Shown: positions 37,318-46,427, numbered from the stretch's first letter. The stretch is DNA of 64,000 nt from Nannocystaceae bacterium (GCA_019694555.1 JAIBBS010000014.1:1-64000), one strand, 5' to 3'. A program made the numbers and translations. Notes: a model not told the origin generated them from the sequence alone.

Positions 37318-38856
37318 ATGCGTGCGCCCGTTCTCGCCCTCGCCACCCTCGTCGCCGCGCTCGCCGGCTGCGACGCCGACGCGTCCGCGGACGAGGACGA
37401 CGACAGCAGCGACGGCGGCAAGGCCGACGATCTCGACCCGACCACCTTCGGTTGCAAGCAGGTCACCGGCATCGCGCTCGCGGACCTCGCCGCCATCGAC
37501 GATCCCATCGCGACCTTCCTGATCAAGCGAGCGCCGCGCTGCGCCAGCGACTACGGCGAGCTCGTGGCCCAGCTCGCGCAGGTCGACGCCGACGGCTGCG
37601 CCGGCAAGCCGCAGCTGACCACGCGCCTGGTCTCCGACGACGCGCGCGTCGATCCCAAGCCCGACAACTACCGCACCGTGACGACGCGCGCGTGCGGCTC
37701 ACGACCGCCGCACGCACTGCTGTGGACGCTGCTGGGCGTGAACGACCGCGAGGACATGGCCAAGCGCAGCTTCGTCGAGATGCAGGCGCTCGACCGCAAC
37801 TCGGGCCTGTACGACTACTGGGTGTTCCAGGGCGGCGCGTTCGAGTTCGTGGGCAACTCGTTGCAGGCGCGCGACCAGGCCATCCGCTGCGGCGCGTGCC
37901 ACCGCGACGGTGGCGTGTTGATGAAGGAGCTCGACGATCCGTGGCTGCACTGGGAGGCCGCGGCTCGGCCGTTGCCCGGTGCGGATGCGATCTTCGCCCG
38001 CCACGGCGCGCTGATGGGCAACCGCGGCGACGGCAAGGAGCTCGAGACCCTCGTGCGCGCCGGCAACGATGCGATCATCGCGTCGCGCATCGCCGCCGAT
38101 CGCCGCCCCGAGGCCCGTGCGGTGCGCAAGCTGTTGCGACCGCTGTTCTGCAGCGAGCAGGTCAACCTCGACGCCGGCGGCACGCAGGTGGACGCGCCGC
38201 TGTCCGGCCTCGATGCCGACGCGCTGGTCGACCCCAGCCTCGGGGTCACGCAGGTGCTCACGCTCGATCCGGCGGCCTACACCGCCGCGCTGGCGACCGT
38301 GGGCCAGCGCCTCGATGGTGTGCCCGACCGCGTCGACACCGAGTTCGCGTTCGCGTTCCCGGAGCGCTCGGGCTTCGAGCACGCGTACCTCGCTGCGCTG
38401 CAGCGCGAGGGCCTGGTCGACGAGGACCTGCTGCTCGACGTGCTCACGATCGACTTCACGCGGCCGCTGTTCTCCGACGCGCGCTGCGGCCTGCTGCAGT
38501 TCGTGCCCGAGTCGCTGCCGCAGATCGACGCGGCCTCGATCCGCGCCGGGCTCGACGCTGCGCTCGCCGCGAGCGCGCCCGCGACGGGCTCGGCCGCCGC
38601 GAGCCTGCGCGAGCACCTCGCCGACACCGCCGACGCGCCGGCGCACCGCGAGCGCGTGCGCAGCTTCTTGGCGGCGTGCAACGCACGCGACGACCAGCCC
38701 TTCCTCGAGGACCTGCTGCGCTACACCTCGCTCACCCGCGACCTCGTGCGCAGCACCACCTCGCTCATCGAGCACGCCGAGCAGCTGCCGCGCGCGAGCG
38801 TGCAGGTCGCGAGCGCGGCCCACCTCGATCCGGCGACCTGCACCCTGGCGCAGTGA
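37318..38856 (+). CDS. Lipoprotein with c-type haem motif CGACH
   Basis: The 512-residue protein has a signal ending AALAGC and an Asp-rich linker (ADEDDDSSDGG). CGACH, a possible c-type haem-attachment site, lies near residue 200 and is followed by a large helical domain that I did not recognise. The region before the haem motif (FVEMQALDRNSGLYDYWVF) is conserved-looking. It starts after a G-rich Shine-Dalgarno-like run (GGGGGA). It may be a cell-surface oxidoreductase, but only the haem motif supports that. Confidence 0.75.
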   Translation: MRAPVLALATLVAALAGCDADASADEDDDSSDGGKADDLDPTTFGCKQVTGIALADLAAIDDPIATFLIKRAPRCASDYGELVAQLAQVDADGCAGKPQLTTRLVSDDARVDPKPDNYRTVTTRACGSRPPHALLWTLLGVNDREDMAKRSFVEMQALDRNSGLYDYWVFQGGAFEFVGNSLQARDQAIRCGACHRDGGVLMKELDDPWLHWEAAARPLPGADAIFARHGALMGNRGDGKELETLVRAGNDAIIASRIAADRRPEARAVRKLLRPLFCSEQVNLDAGGTQVDAPLSGLDADALVDPSLGVTQVLTLDPAAYTAALATVGQRLDGVPDRVDTEFAFAFPERSGFEHAYLAALQREGLVDEDLLLDVLTIDFTRPLFSDARCGLLQFVPESLPQIDAASIRAGLDAALAASAPATGSAAASLREHLADTADAPAHRERVRSFLAACNARDDQPFLEDLLRYTSLTRDLVRSTTSLIEHAEQLPRASVQVASAAHLDPATCTLAQ

Positions 38857-38904
38857 TCCCGCCGGCCGCGCCGGCCCCGACGATCGGGGTCCGGCGTCGC
38901 GGCC

Positions 38905-38936
38905 TTGCCAAAATATACACCGTCGTGTATATACAC
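38905..38936 (+). promoter_or_regulatory. ArsR operator/promoter with overlapping palindromes
   Basis: ATATACAC (38913-38920) and GTGTATAT (38925-38932) are perfect inverted repeats around CGTC, and GTGTATATACAC (38925-38936) is a second overlapping palindrome. TTGCCA (38905-38910) and TATATA (38928-38933) with exactly 17 bp between them form a sigma-70-like promoter inside these sites. The predicted start of transcription is at the ATG of the ArsR gene. Confidence 0.75.
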
Positions 38937-38940
38937 GTCC

Positions 38941-39267
38941 ATGCAACTCGACACCTTCCAGGTCCTCGCCGATCCCACGCGGCGGCGGATCGTCGAGATC
39001 CTCGCGAGTGGTGAGCACGCCGTCGGCGATCTCATCGATCGCGCAGGCGTGCATCAGTCGGGCGTCTCACGGCACCTGCGGATCCTCGGCGACGCAGGCT
39101 TCGTCACGATGCGGCCCGATGGGACGCGGCGGTTGTACTCGCTGCGGCCCGAGCCCTTCCGCGAGCTCGCGGGTTGGTTGGATCGCTACCGCGCGTTGTG
39201 GGATGCGCGGCTGGATCGCTTTGCTGCCGCAGTGGAGCGGCGAGAACGACGGAGGAATCGACAATGA
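38941..39267 (+). CDS. ArsR-family HTH repressor
   Basis: The 108-residue protein has the ArsR winged helix (VLADPTRRRIVEILASGEHA, AGVHQSGVSRHLRIL) and no paired metal-ligand Cys, so it is probably of the SRPBCC-linked, non-metal type. ATG 38941 is chosen because upstream codons lie in the operator. The next gene overlaps by 4 nt and encodes an AHSA1-like protein, a common pair (ArsR plus SRPBCC). Autorepression by the palindromes is likely. Confidence 0.9.
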   Translation: MQLDTFQVLADPTRRRIVEILASGEHAVGDLIDRAGVHQSGVSRHLRILGDAGFVTMRPDGTRRLYSLRPEPFRELAGWLDRYRALWDARLDRFAAAVERRERRRNRQ

Positions 39268-39749
39268 GCGCGCAGAAGCACAAAGTCGTGATCGAGCGGA
39301 CCTACGCGACCGACCTCTCGGTGCTGTGGGATCTGTGGACCACCAAGGACGGCTTCGAGTCGTGGTGGGGCCCCGGCGGTTTCCGCGTCGACGTGCACGA
39401 GATCGACGCACGGGTCGGCGGCGTGCTGCGCTACGACATGATTGCGGATGCACCGGAGATGATCGAAGCCATGCGCAAGATGGGCCAGCCGACCTCGCAC
39501 CCGGTGAGCAGTCGCTTCACCGAGGTGCGCCGTCACGAACGCCTCGCGCTCAGCAGCGTGATCGACTTCCTGCCCGGCGTCGAAGCCTACGAGTCGACCA
39601 TCGCGGTCGACTTCCACGCCACCGGCAAGCGCGCGACGATGATCGTCACGCTCGATCCCATGCACAGCGAACAGTTCAGCAAGATGCAGGTCGATGGCTT
39701 CACCAGCCAGCTGGGCAAGCTCGACGCTCGCTTCGGCTGGACCGGCTGA
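39264..39749 (+). CDS. SRPBCC/AHSA1-family protein
   Basis: The 161-residue protein has the START-like (Bet v 1) fold signature of AHSA1-type proteins (IERTYATDLSVLWDLWTT, WWGPGGFRVDVHEIDARVGG, LDARFGWTG). It has no signal. It is coupled to the ArsR gene by an ATGA overlap, and GGAGG precedes it. These proteins bind hydrophobic small ligands; the ligand here is unknown. Confidence 0.9.
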   Translation: MSAQKHKVVIERTYATDLSVLWDLWTTKDGFESWWGPGGFRVDVHEIDARVGGVLRYDMIADAPEMIEAMRKMGQPTSHPVSSRFTEVRRHERLALSSVIDFLPGVEAYESTIAVDFHATGKRATMIVTLDPMHSEQFSKMQVDGFTSQLGKLDARFGWTG

Positions 39750-39765
39750 TCGCGCACGATCGCAG

Positions 39766-39793
39766 TTGACAACGCGCCCGCGATCCGTAGACT
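39766..39793 (+). promoter_or_regulatory. Promoter of the EF-Tu paralogue leader
   Basis: TTGACA (39766-39771) is a perfect -35 and TAGACT (39788-39793) a fair -10, separated by 16 bp. It is the clearest consensus promoter in the window and gives a start about 320 nt before the EF-Tu-like gene. Confidence 0.7.
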
Positions 39794-39799
39794 GGCGCG

Positions 39800-40121
39800 T
39801 CGTCCGAGGATCGCCGTGTTCACCCGTCGCAACGATCGCCAGGCCTCGAAGCAGGATGCGCCCATGCGCGCGTTCCTGCTCGGCTTGCGTGGTTTGCGGT
39901 GGCCTGGCGTCCTTTCGCTCCGGGGCTGAATTCACGGCCCCACGCGACGCCAGGCGAGCCCAGCGAGCACTTCGTGGGTCGGCCCAGGGCCGTCCCGCGC
40001 GCTGGTCGAGCGCGCTTCGACCCCGGCGACGCCGGGGCGACGCACGGGTGCGCCCGCAGATCGGGCCAGCGAACACGTCGCATTCGATTCGATCGCCCAC
40101 AACGAGAAACGAGCAAGTGTC
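39800..40121 (+). promoter_or_regulatory. Long structured 5' leader of the EF-Tu-like gene
   Basis: This stretch holds no convincing long gene. It contains a 10-bp perfect stem GCCTGGCGTC/GACGCCAGGC (39902-39911 and 39946-39955) with an inner GGGGC/GCCCC stem, a GGTCGA/TCGACC hairpin near 40005, and a perfect 7-bp stem CCCCGGC-GAC-GCCGGGG (40021-40037). It could be a regulatory leader or a small RNA. No tRNA was found in it. Confidence 0.5.
39864..39929 (+). CDS. Possible 21-residue leader peptide
   Basis: ATG 39864, preceded by AGGA at 7 nt spacing, opens a short frame (MRAFLLGLRGLRWPGVLSLRG) ending inside the loop of the first leader hairpin. Position and ribosome site suggest an upstream reading frame that could couple translation to folding of the leader. 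Codon choice cannot confirm it. Confidence 0.25.
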   Translation: MRAFLLGLRGLRWPGVLSLRG

Positions 40122-41285
40122 ATGACCACCAAGATCCACGTCAACGTCGGCACCATCGGTCACGTCGACCACGGCAAGACCACGCTGACCGCTGCGATCA
40201 CCCACGTGATGGCGACGCGCCACGGCGGCAAGCCGCTGGCCTTCGCCGACATCGACAACGCCAAGGAGGAGCGCGAGCGCGGCATCACCATCAACGCCTC
40301 GCACGTCGAGTACGAGTCCGATCTCCGTCACTACGCCCACATCGACTGCCCCGGGCACGCCGACTTCATCAAGAACATGATCATCGGCGCGTCGCAGATG
40401 GACGGCGCGGTGCTGCTCGTCGACGGCTCGCAGGGGCCGCAGCGGCAGACCGTGGAGCACATCCTGCTCGCGCGCCAGGTCGGCGTGAAGCACCTGGTGG
40501 TGTTCATCAACAAGGTGGACATCGCCGACCCGGAGCTGCTCGAGATGGTCGAGATGGAGGTCAGCGAGCAGCTGGCGAAGTTCGACTACGCGTCGCACTT
40601 CGTCCGCGGCTCCGCGCTCGGGGCGCTGCGCGCCGTGGAGCAGGGTCGTCTCGACGATCCCTGGGTGCAGGCCATCGTCGCGCTGGTCGCGGCGATGGAC
40701 GAGCACATCACGGTGCCGCCGCGTGATCTCGACGGACCGTTCCTCATGCCCATCGAAGCGGTGCACACCATCGAGGGCCGGGGCACGGTCGTCACCGGCC
40801 GCGTCGAGCGCGGCCGCGTGAAGGTCGGCGATCGCGTCGAGATCGCGGGTCGCAACGACGAGGGCCGTGCCGTCGTCGTCACCGGCACGCAGGCGTTCCG
40901 CAAGGACATCCCCGAGGCGGTCGCCGGACTCAACGTCGGCCTGCTGCTGCGCGGACTCGATCGCGACGAGGTCGCACGCGGCCAGGTCGTGATCGCGCCG
41001 GGCAGCCTGCACGCGCACCGCAGCGGTGAGGCGGAGATCTTCGTGCTCACCGCCGCCGAGGGCGGACGGCACACGCCGTTCGCCACCGGCTACGCGCCGC
41101 AGCTGTACTTCGGCACGACCGACGTGTCCGCGGTGCTGCAGACCGACGCGGCCGTCGAGCCGGGTGACCGCGCGACGATCCGCTTCGAGCTCGCGCGCCC
41201 CACCGCCTTCGAGCCCGGCATGCGCTTCGTGCTGCGCGAGGGCGGCAAGACCATCGGCGCCGGGGTCGTGACCTCGGCCCGGTGA
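40122..41285 (+). CDS. Divergent EF-Tu-like translational GTPase
   Basis: The 387-residue protein has all three EF-Tu domains. The G domain has GHVDHGKT (13-20), the switch I Thr56 in RGITIN, DCPGH with catalytic His79, and NKVD (130-133). Domains II and III read through [12 protein letters not shown] to [13 protein letters not shown]. It differs from standard EF-Tu in a shortened N-terminus, IDNAKEER instead of the usual IDKAPEEK-type switch I entry, GPQRQTVEH for GPMPQTREH, and loss of the PGD insert before RGSAL. The IDNA-EER form recalls mitochondrial EF-Tu. It is alone, without the str operon neighbours, so it is likely a second copy. Confidence 0.88.
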   Translation: MTTKIHVNVGTIGHVDHGKTTLTAAITHVMATRHGGKPLAFADIDNAKEERERGITINASHVEYESDLRHYAHIDCPGHADFIKNMIIGASQMDGAVLLVDGSQGPQRQTVEHILLARQVGVKHLVVFINKVDIADPELLEMVEMEVSEQLAKFDYASHFVRGSALGALRAVEQGRLDDPWVQAIVALVAAMDEHITVPPRDLDGPFLMPIEAVHTIEGRGTVVTGRVERGRVKVGDRVEIAGRNDEGRAVVVTGTQAFRKDIPEAVAGLNVGLLLRGLDRDEVARGQVVIAPGSLHAHRSGEAEIFVLTAAEGGRHTPFATGYAPQLYFGTTDVSAVLQTDAAVEPGDRATIRFELARPTAFEPGMRFVLREGGKTIGAGVVTSAR

Positions 41286-41295
41286 TGACATCGAC

Positions 41296-41326
41296 GTGGC
41301 GCCGGGGGCCTCCCCCCCGGCGCCAC
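41296..41326 (+). terminator. GC-rich terminator hairpin after the EF-Tu-like gene
   Basis: A perfect 13-bp stem (arms 41296-41308 and 41314-41326) with a 5-nt loop starts 10 nt after the stop codon. No U-tract follows, as is common in very GC-rich genomes. Confidence 0.7.
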
Positions 41327-41386
41327 GATGCTCGGCTTGCGCGCCGCCGTGGTACAGTGACGACCGTGGTTTTCGTGGAGGTCGTG

Positions 41387-42076
41387 ATGCGACGCGGTTG
41401 GATGGTGGCGACGACGATGGTGTGCTTCGCGCTCGGGTGTCCGAGCGGCGACGACGACTCGAACGCCCAGGGCTCGGGCTCGGGCTCCGACTCGGGCTCG
41501 GCATCCGCTTCGGCATCCGCTTCGGCGTCGAGCTCGGGCAGCGCATCGGGCTCGGGCAGCGCATCCGCGTCGGGCTCCGCGTCTGCATCGACCAGCAGCG
41601 ACGACGGCGGGCCCCCGCCGCTGGGCACGTGTTGCTCGGCGTGCCCCGACGGCACCGTCGCAGGCGACGACTGCGTGTCGTACTCCGGCTTGCCGCCGTG
41701 CTGCACGGACACCGAGCTGTTGGTCTGCGCAGACCTCGCCTGCGGCAGTCAGTCCTGTGTCGGGACCTGGACCCCGGGCTCGTGCGACTGCGACGTGCAG
41801 CTGTCGTTCTATGTCTCGCTGCTGGCCGCGGCGAAGGTCTGCGATCCGCAAGGCGGCGGCGCCACGTGTGCACTGAGCGACACGCTCATCGACGGCTGCG
41901 GCTGTCCAGCCGTGGTCGACACCGCGGCCCCCGGTCTCGACGAGGCTGCAGCGGTGATGCAGGCGTGGATGAACGCCGGCTGCGGCCCGGTCGACTGCGA
42001 CGCGCCCTGCCCCACCGGCAGCACCGGCGCGTGCGTGGGCGACGAGCAGTTCGGCTACTTCTGCTCGGTGATGTGA
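41387..42076 (+). CDS. Cys-rich Ser/Gly-linker lipoprotein
   Basis: The 229-residue protein has a signal ending VCFALGC and a Ser/Gly/Ala/Asp linker from about 25 to 75 made of SGS and SAS repeats. The rest is Cys-rich, with pairs such as TCCSACPDG, CCTDTELLVC, CGSQSC, CDCDVQ and CGCPAVVD, probably a disulfide-rich domain. GGAGG precedes the ATG by 7 nt. No family was recognised. Confidence 0.75.
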   Translation: MRRGWMVATTMVCFALGCPSGDDDSNAQGSGSGSDSGSASASASASASSSGSASGSGSASASGSASASTSSDDGGPPPLGTCCSACPDGTVAGDDCVSYSGLPPCCTDTELLVCADLACGSQSCVGTWTPGSCDCDVQLSFYVSLLAAAKVCDPQGGGATCALSDTLIDGCGCPAVVDTAAPGLDEAAAVMQAWMNAGCGPVDCDAPCPTGSTGACVGDEQFGYFCSVM

Positions 42077-42085
42077 GCATCGGGC

Positions 42086-42661
42086 TCAGCCGTGCGGCGG
42101 CGGCTCGAGCTCGTAGCTGCCGATGCACTGCGTCTGGCACGGGCCTTCGAAGTCGACGGCGGCGTAGTCGAAGTGGACCTCGCCCTCCGCGACGAGGACG
42201 CCGTCGTGACGCACGCGCATGCGCACTGCGTCCGGCGCGTGGCCGAGCAGGCCGAGTTCCTCGGTGCACTCGTCGCGCACGACCTCGGCGGGCCCGGCGT
42301 CGTCGTTGCGCCGCACCTCGAACGCACAGGCGCGCGTCGAGCCGTCGGGCAGTGTCACCGCGAGGTCCCATCGACCGCGGGGCCACGACGCTGCGTCGTA
42401 GCGGATCGCGGCGCTGGGGAGGATGAAGATGTCTTGGCACGCGCCGGTCCAGTGCCGCGGCGTCGCGGCCGCGAGCGCGTCGTGGCAGCTGTGCACGGGC
42501 GCGTCGGGGAGCCGCGCGACGACCGGGACCTGCGGCACCACGGGGCCGGCCACGGCGGCGGGCGGCGAATCGGGGGCCGGGTGATCGAGCACCTCGAGGT
42601 GGCCGCTGCAGGCGATCGAGCACAGCGGCAAGGCGAAGCGGAAGCGAGCGAGCAGCGTCAT
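42086..42661 (-). CDS. Lipoprotein of unknown function
   Basis: The 191-residue protein has a signal ending LCSIAC and then a Pro/Val/Ala-rich stretch. A C-terminal domain with CHDALA, ACQDIF, GSTRACAFEVRR and GPCQTQCIGSYE has several Cys that could form disulfides. It has no recognised family and is convergent with the Cys-rich lipoprotein 9 bp away. Confidence 0.65.
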   Translation of the reverse strand: MTLLARFRFALPLCSIACSGHLEVLDHPAPDSPPAAVAGPVVPQVPVVARLPDAPVHSCHDALAAATPRHWTGACQDIFILPSAAIRYDAASWPRGRWDLAVTLPDGSTRACAFEVRRNDDAGPAEVVRDECTEELGLLGHAPDAVRMRVRHDGVLVAEGEVHFDYAAVDFEGPCQTQCIGSYELEPPPHG

Positions 42662-42749
42662 GCCTGCGAAACGCGGACGCGACGCGCGGACTTACGCCGC
42701 AGCGACGATGCGACAGATCGCCGGTCGCGGCGTCGGATCGCCCTGCGGC

Positions 42750-43697
42750 TCAGCGCAGGTCGGGATGCGCCGCCGCGCCCCAGCACTCGTGCGGTGCGGT
42801 CGCGATGGCGGAGCCGGAGCCGTCGATCGGATCGAACACCGAGATGCCGCCGAGCTGATCGCACATCACGAACACGAGCGAGTACCCCACCACGCCCCAG
42901 ACGCCGAGGTTGGTGGCGGGCAGACCGAGCTCGCCCAGCACGGTGCCGGTCGCGGGATCGATCGACACGACCACGTCGCCGCCGAGGTTCGACGGGCTGG
43001 TGAAGACCGTGATGCCCGATCCGTTGGTCGCGATGTCGCCGCTCGACGAGTAGCCCGACAACGTCGAGATCACCTGCGGACGCACCTGGGCGCCGCACAG
43101 ATCGACGCGGGTCCAGTCGGAACCGGCGAGCGTGTAGAGCACGTCGTCGTCGTCGTCGACCAGGCCCTGCGGGATGAAGCCCAGCGAATTGCTCGCCAGC
43201 GGCGCGAGCCGCCAGCAGGCCGCGGTCGCGGGATCGCAGGTGTACAGCTGCGCCGACACCTGCGCGTAGAGCACGCCGAAGCGATCGATCGCGATGTCGG
43301 TGACCTGACCGCCGGGATCCTCGGGGAACGAGAACTCACCCACGGTCGAGAAGGGCTCGCCATCGTCGAGCAGCAGCAGCGTCAGCGTCGTCGCCGACTG
43401 CAGGTAGATCGCATCGGCGCGCGCGCGCCCGGGTCGCGCTGCGTCGTCGGCGAAGGGATCGTCCGCGTCGGGGATGCCGTCGCCGTCGCGATCGGTGACG
43501 TGGTCGCTCGGGTCGCACGGTCGCTCGCCCGGCCCGCCCACGTCGGGGCGACCATCATCGGCGCCGCGATCATCGGCGCCGCGCTCGTCCGCCGCGGCCG
43601 CATCGCCGTCGAGGTCGTCGACGTCGGCGCCGAGCTCGGTGCGGCCGCAACCCCAGCAGCCCACCGCCCACGCCACGGCCCACGCGCGCGCCCGCAT
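42750..43697 (-). CDS. Lipoprotein with Asp-rich loop and propeller-like domain
   Basis: The 315-residue protein has a short signal ending VGCWGC, then an Asp/Gly-rich region with a thrombospondin type-3-like loop (DRDGDGIPDADDP). The rest resembles a beta-propeller (YLQSATTLTLLLLDDGE, ITVFTSPSNLGGDVVV). It is divergent from the UvrA2-type gene with about 70 bp between start codons. Surface exposure is inferred. Confidence 0.78.
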   Translation of the reverse strand: MRARAWAVAWAVGCWGCGRTELGADVDDLDGDAAAADERGADDRGADDGRPDVGGPGERPCDPSDHVTDRDGDGIPDADDPFADDAARPGRARADAIYLQSATTLTLLLLDDGEPFSTVGEFSFPEDPGGQVTDIAIDRFGVLYAQVSAQLYTCDPATAACWRLAPLASNSLGFIPQGLVDDDDDVLYTLAGSDWTRVDLCGAQVRPQVISTLSGYSSSGDIATNGSGITVFTSPSNLGGDVVVSIDPATGTVLGELGLPATNLGVWGVVGYSLVFVMCDQLGGISVFDPIDGSGSAIATAPHECWGAAAHPDLR

Positions 43698-43766
43698 CGG
43701 CTCCGATGCTATCAGCCCCGCGGCCCGGTGGTTTCGCTCGATTCGCGCGCGAGCGCCCGCGCTACC

Positions 43767-46346
43767 ATGCGCGCGACGATGAACCCACGGCGTCGCGCCA
43801 GCTCGGCTGCCGACCACGCGATGGTGCGGGTCCGTGGCGCCCGCGAGCACAACCTGCGCGACGTCGACGTCGATCTGCCGCGCGATCGGCTGGTCGTGTT
43901 CACCGGCGTCTCGGGCTCGGGCAAGTCCTCGCTCGCGTTCGGTACGCTCTACGCCGAGGCGCAGCGGCGCTACCTCGAGTCGGTCTCGCCCTACGCGCGG
44001 CGACTGTTCCAACAGATGGAGGTCCCCGCGGTCGATGCGATCGAGGGCCTGCCGCCCGCGGTCGCGCTGCAGCAGCAACGCGGTGGCAGCAGCGCGCGCT
44101 CGAGCGTGGGCAGCGTGACCACGGTGTCGAACCTGCTGCGCATGCTGTACTCGCGCGCGGGTGTCTATCCCCGCGGCGCACCGATGCTGCACGCGGAGGC
44201 GTTCTCGCCCAACACGCCCGAGGGCGCGTGCCCGCAGTGCCACGGGCTCGGACGCGTCTACACCGTGACCGAGGATTCGCTGGTGCCCGACGATCGGCTC
44301 ACGATCCGCGAGCGCGCGATCGCAGCGTGGCCGACCGCGTGGGGCGGTCAGAACCTGCGCGACATCCTGGTCACGCTGGGCTACGACGTCGACAAGCCCT
44401 GGCGTTCGCTGCCCAAGCGCGAGCGCGAATGGATCCTCTTCACCGACGAGCAGCCCGTGGTGCCGGTCTACGCCGGCTACACCGTCGCGCAGACCCGCCG
44501 CGCGCTCGCGCGCAAGGAAGAGCCCAGCTACATGGGCACCTACAGCAGCGCGAAGCGCCACGTGCTGCACACCTTCGCCAACAGCCCCAGCGCGAAGATG
44601 CGGCAGCGCGCGCAGCAGTTTCTCCGCGCGGCCGACTGCGCGCAGTGTCACGGCAAGCGCCTGGGTCGCGACGCGCTGGCGGTGCGCGTGCTCGGACACG
44701 ACATCGCCGAGATCGGTCGGCTCACACTGCATCGGCTGGCGGCATTGCTGCGTCCGCTCGCGGACGGACGACTGCCTTCGCGCGGCGTCGCCAGCTCGCC
44801 CGAGCAACGGCTGGTTGCGCAACGCATCGCCGACGATCTGTGCCGCCGCCTCGACACGGTGCTGGCGCTGCGCCTGGGATACCTGACGCTCGAGCGCAGC
44901 ACGCCGAGCCTGTCACCGGGCGAGCTGCAGCGGCTGCGCCTCGCCACCGCCGTGCGATCCAATCTCTTCGGCGTGGTCTACGTGCTCGACGAACCGTCCG
45001 CGGGCCTGCACCCCGCGGACACCGAGGCGCTGCTCGCCGCGCTGGTGCAGCTGCGCGACGCCGGCAACTCGGTGTTCGTGGTCGAGCACGAGCTCGCCCT
45101 CGTGCGCCAGGCGCAGTGGATCGTCGACGTCGGTCCCGGCGCGGGCGAGGCCGGTGGCCGCGTGCTCTACAGCGGACCGCTGGCCGGGCTCGCTGGCGTC
45201 GCGGACTCGCACACCGCCCGCTACCTCTTCGCGCCTGCGACCGCGGTCGCGCGCGAGCCACGGACGCCGCAGGGCGAACTGCGGCTGCAGGGCGTGCATC
45301 GCAACAACCTCGTCGACCTCGACGTCGCGCTGCCCAAGCGCGTGCTCACCTGCGTCACCGGCGTGTCGGGCTCGGGCAAGTCGAGCCTGGTCAGCCAGGT
45401 GTTGGTCGAGCTGGTCGCGGCGGCGTTGGGCCAACAGCTCGACGCCGACCAAGCCGAGTCCAGCGACGACACCGCGCTGCTCGACGCGCCGCGCGTCGTG
45501 ACTGCCGGCGGACGCATCGTCGCGGGCATGGACGGCATCGCACGGCTGGTGGTGGTCGATCAGCGCCCCATCGGTCGCACGCCGCGCTCGAACCTCGCGA
45601 CCTACACGGGCCTGTTCGACGCGATCCGCCGCCGCTTCGCCGCGACCAAGGCCGCGCGCAGCCGCGGCTTCGATGCCGGCCACTTCTCGTTCAACACCGG
45701 CAAGGGTCGCTGCCGTCGCTGCCAGGGCGAGGGCTCGGTGATGGTCGAGCTGCTGTTCTTGCCCAGCGTGCGCACGCACTGTCCGCTGTGTCACGGTGCG
45801 CGCTACGACGCGCGCACGCTCGAGGTCCGGCTCGCGGGCGCCACGATCGCGGAGGTGCTCGGCATGACCGTCGCGACCGCGTCGAGCTTCTTCGCCGACG
45901 ATGCCGCGCTGCACCGCGGACTCGAGATCGTCCGCCGCGTGGGCCTGGGCTACCTGCGCCTGGGCCAGCCTGCGACCGAGCTCTCCGGTGGCGAGGCGCA
46001 GCGCATCAAGCTCGCGACCGAGCTGCAGCGCAGCGCGCACGGCGACGCGCTGTACGTGCTCGACGAGCCGACCACCGGTCTGCACCCCGCCGACGTCGCG
46101 ACGCTGCTGCGCGAGCTGCATGCGCTGGTCGACGCCGGCAACACCGTGATCGTGGTCGAGCACGATCTGCAGGTCGTCGCCGAGGCCGACTGGATCGTCG
46201 ATCTCGGACCGGGCGCCGGCGACGAGGGCGGCCGCGTGGTCGCAGCCGGTCCACCGGCGACGCTCGCCCGCGCCCGCGGCAGCCGGACCGCGGCGTACCT
46301 CGCCGCGCATCTGGGCCTGCGCCGCGCGGTCGATCGCCGCGCGTGA
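43767..46346 (+). CDS. UvrA2/DrrC-type excinuclease ATPase paralogue
   Basis: The 859-residue protein has two ABC ATPase halves. Walker A is GVSGSGKSS in both halves (about residue 47 and again after VLTCVT), and two CxxC zinc-type pairs per half are seen (CPQCHG, CAQCHG; CRRCQG, CPLCHG). The first signature is SPGELQRLRLA and the second is the regular LSGGEAQRIKLA. At this length, without the UvrB-binding domain of housekeeping UvrA, it fits the UvrA2/DrrC branch that protects DNA from drugs or UV. ATG 43779 is the alternative start. Confidence 0.88.
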   Translation: MRATMNPRRRASSAADHAMVRVRGAREHNLRDVDVDLPRDRLVVFTGVSGSGKSSLAFGTLYAEAQRRYLESVSPYARRLFQQMEVPAVDAIEGLPPAVALQQQRGGSSARSSVGSVTTVSNLLRMLYSRAGVYPRGAPMLHAEAFSPNTPEGACPQCHGLGRVYTVTEDSLVPDDRLTIRERAIAAWPTAWGGQNLRDILVTLGYDVDKPWRSLPKREREWILFTDEQPVVPVYAGYTVAQTRRALARKEEPSYMGTYSSAKRHVLHTFANSPSAKMRQRAQQFLRAADCAQCHGKRLGRDALAVRVLGHDIAEIGRLTLHRLAALLRPLADGRLPSRGVASSPEQRLVAQRIADDLCRRLDTVLALRLGYLTLERSTPSLSPGELQRLRLATAVRSNLFGVVYVLDEPSAGLHPADTEALLAALVQLRDAGNSVFVVEHELALVRQAQWIVDVGPGAGEAGGRVLYSGPLAGLAGVADSHTARYLFAPATAVAREPRTPQGELRLQGVHRNNLVDLDVALPKRVLTCVTGVSGSGKSSLVSQVLVELVAAALGQQLDADQAESSDDTALLDAPRVVTAGGRIVAGMDGIARLVVVDQRPIGRTPRSNLATYTGLFDAIRRRFAATKAARSRGFDAGHFSFNTGKGRCRRCQGEGSVMVELLFLPSVRTHCPLCHGARYDARTLEVRLAGATIAEVLGMTVATASSFFADDAALHRGLEIVRRVGLGYLRLGQPATELSGGEAQRIKLATELQRSAHGDALYVLDEPTTGLHPADVATLLRELHALVDAGNTVIVVEHDLQVVAEADWIVDLGPGAGDEGGRVVAAGPPATLARARGSRTAAYLAAHLGLRRAVDRRA

Positions 46347-46427
46347 TCGAATCCGCCGCGGTCGGGTCTGCCCGGCGCCGACCCGGGTCCGGGCGAGGTC
46401 GATCCGACCGGCTGAGCCCGCTGCGGT

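Noticed and set aside
40005-40037. tRNA-like hairpins upstream of the EF-Tu-like gene, where some bacteria carry tRNA genes
   Set aside because: No cloverleaf, acceptor stem or T-loop sequence could be built; the stems fit a leader RNA instead.
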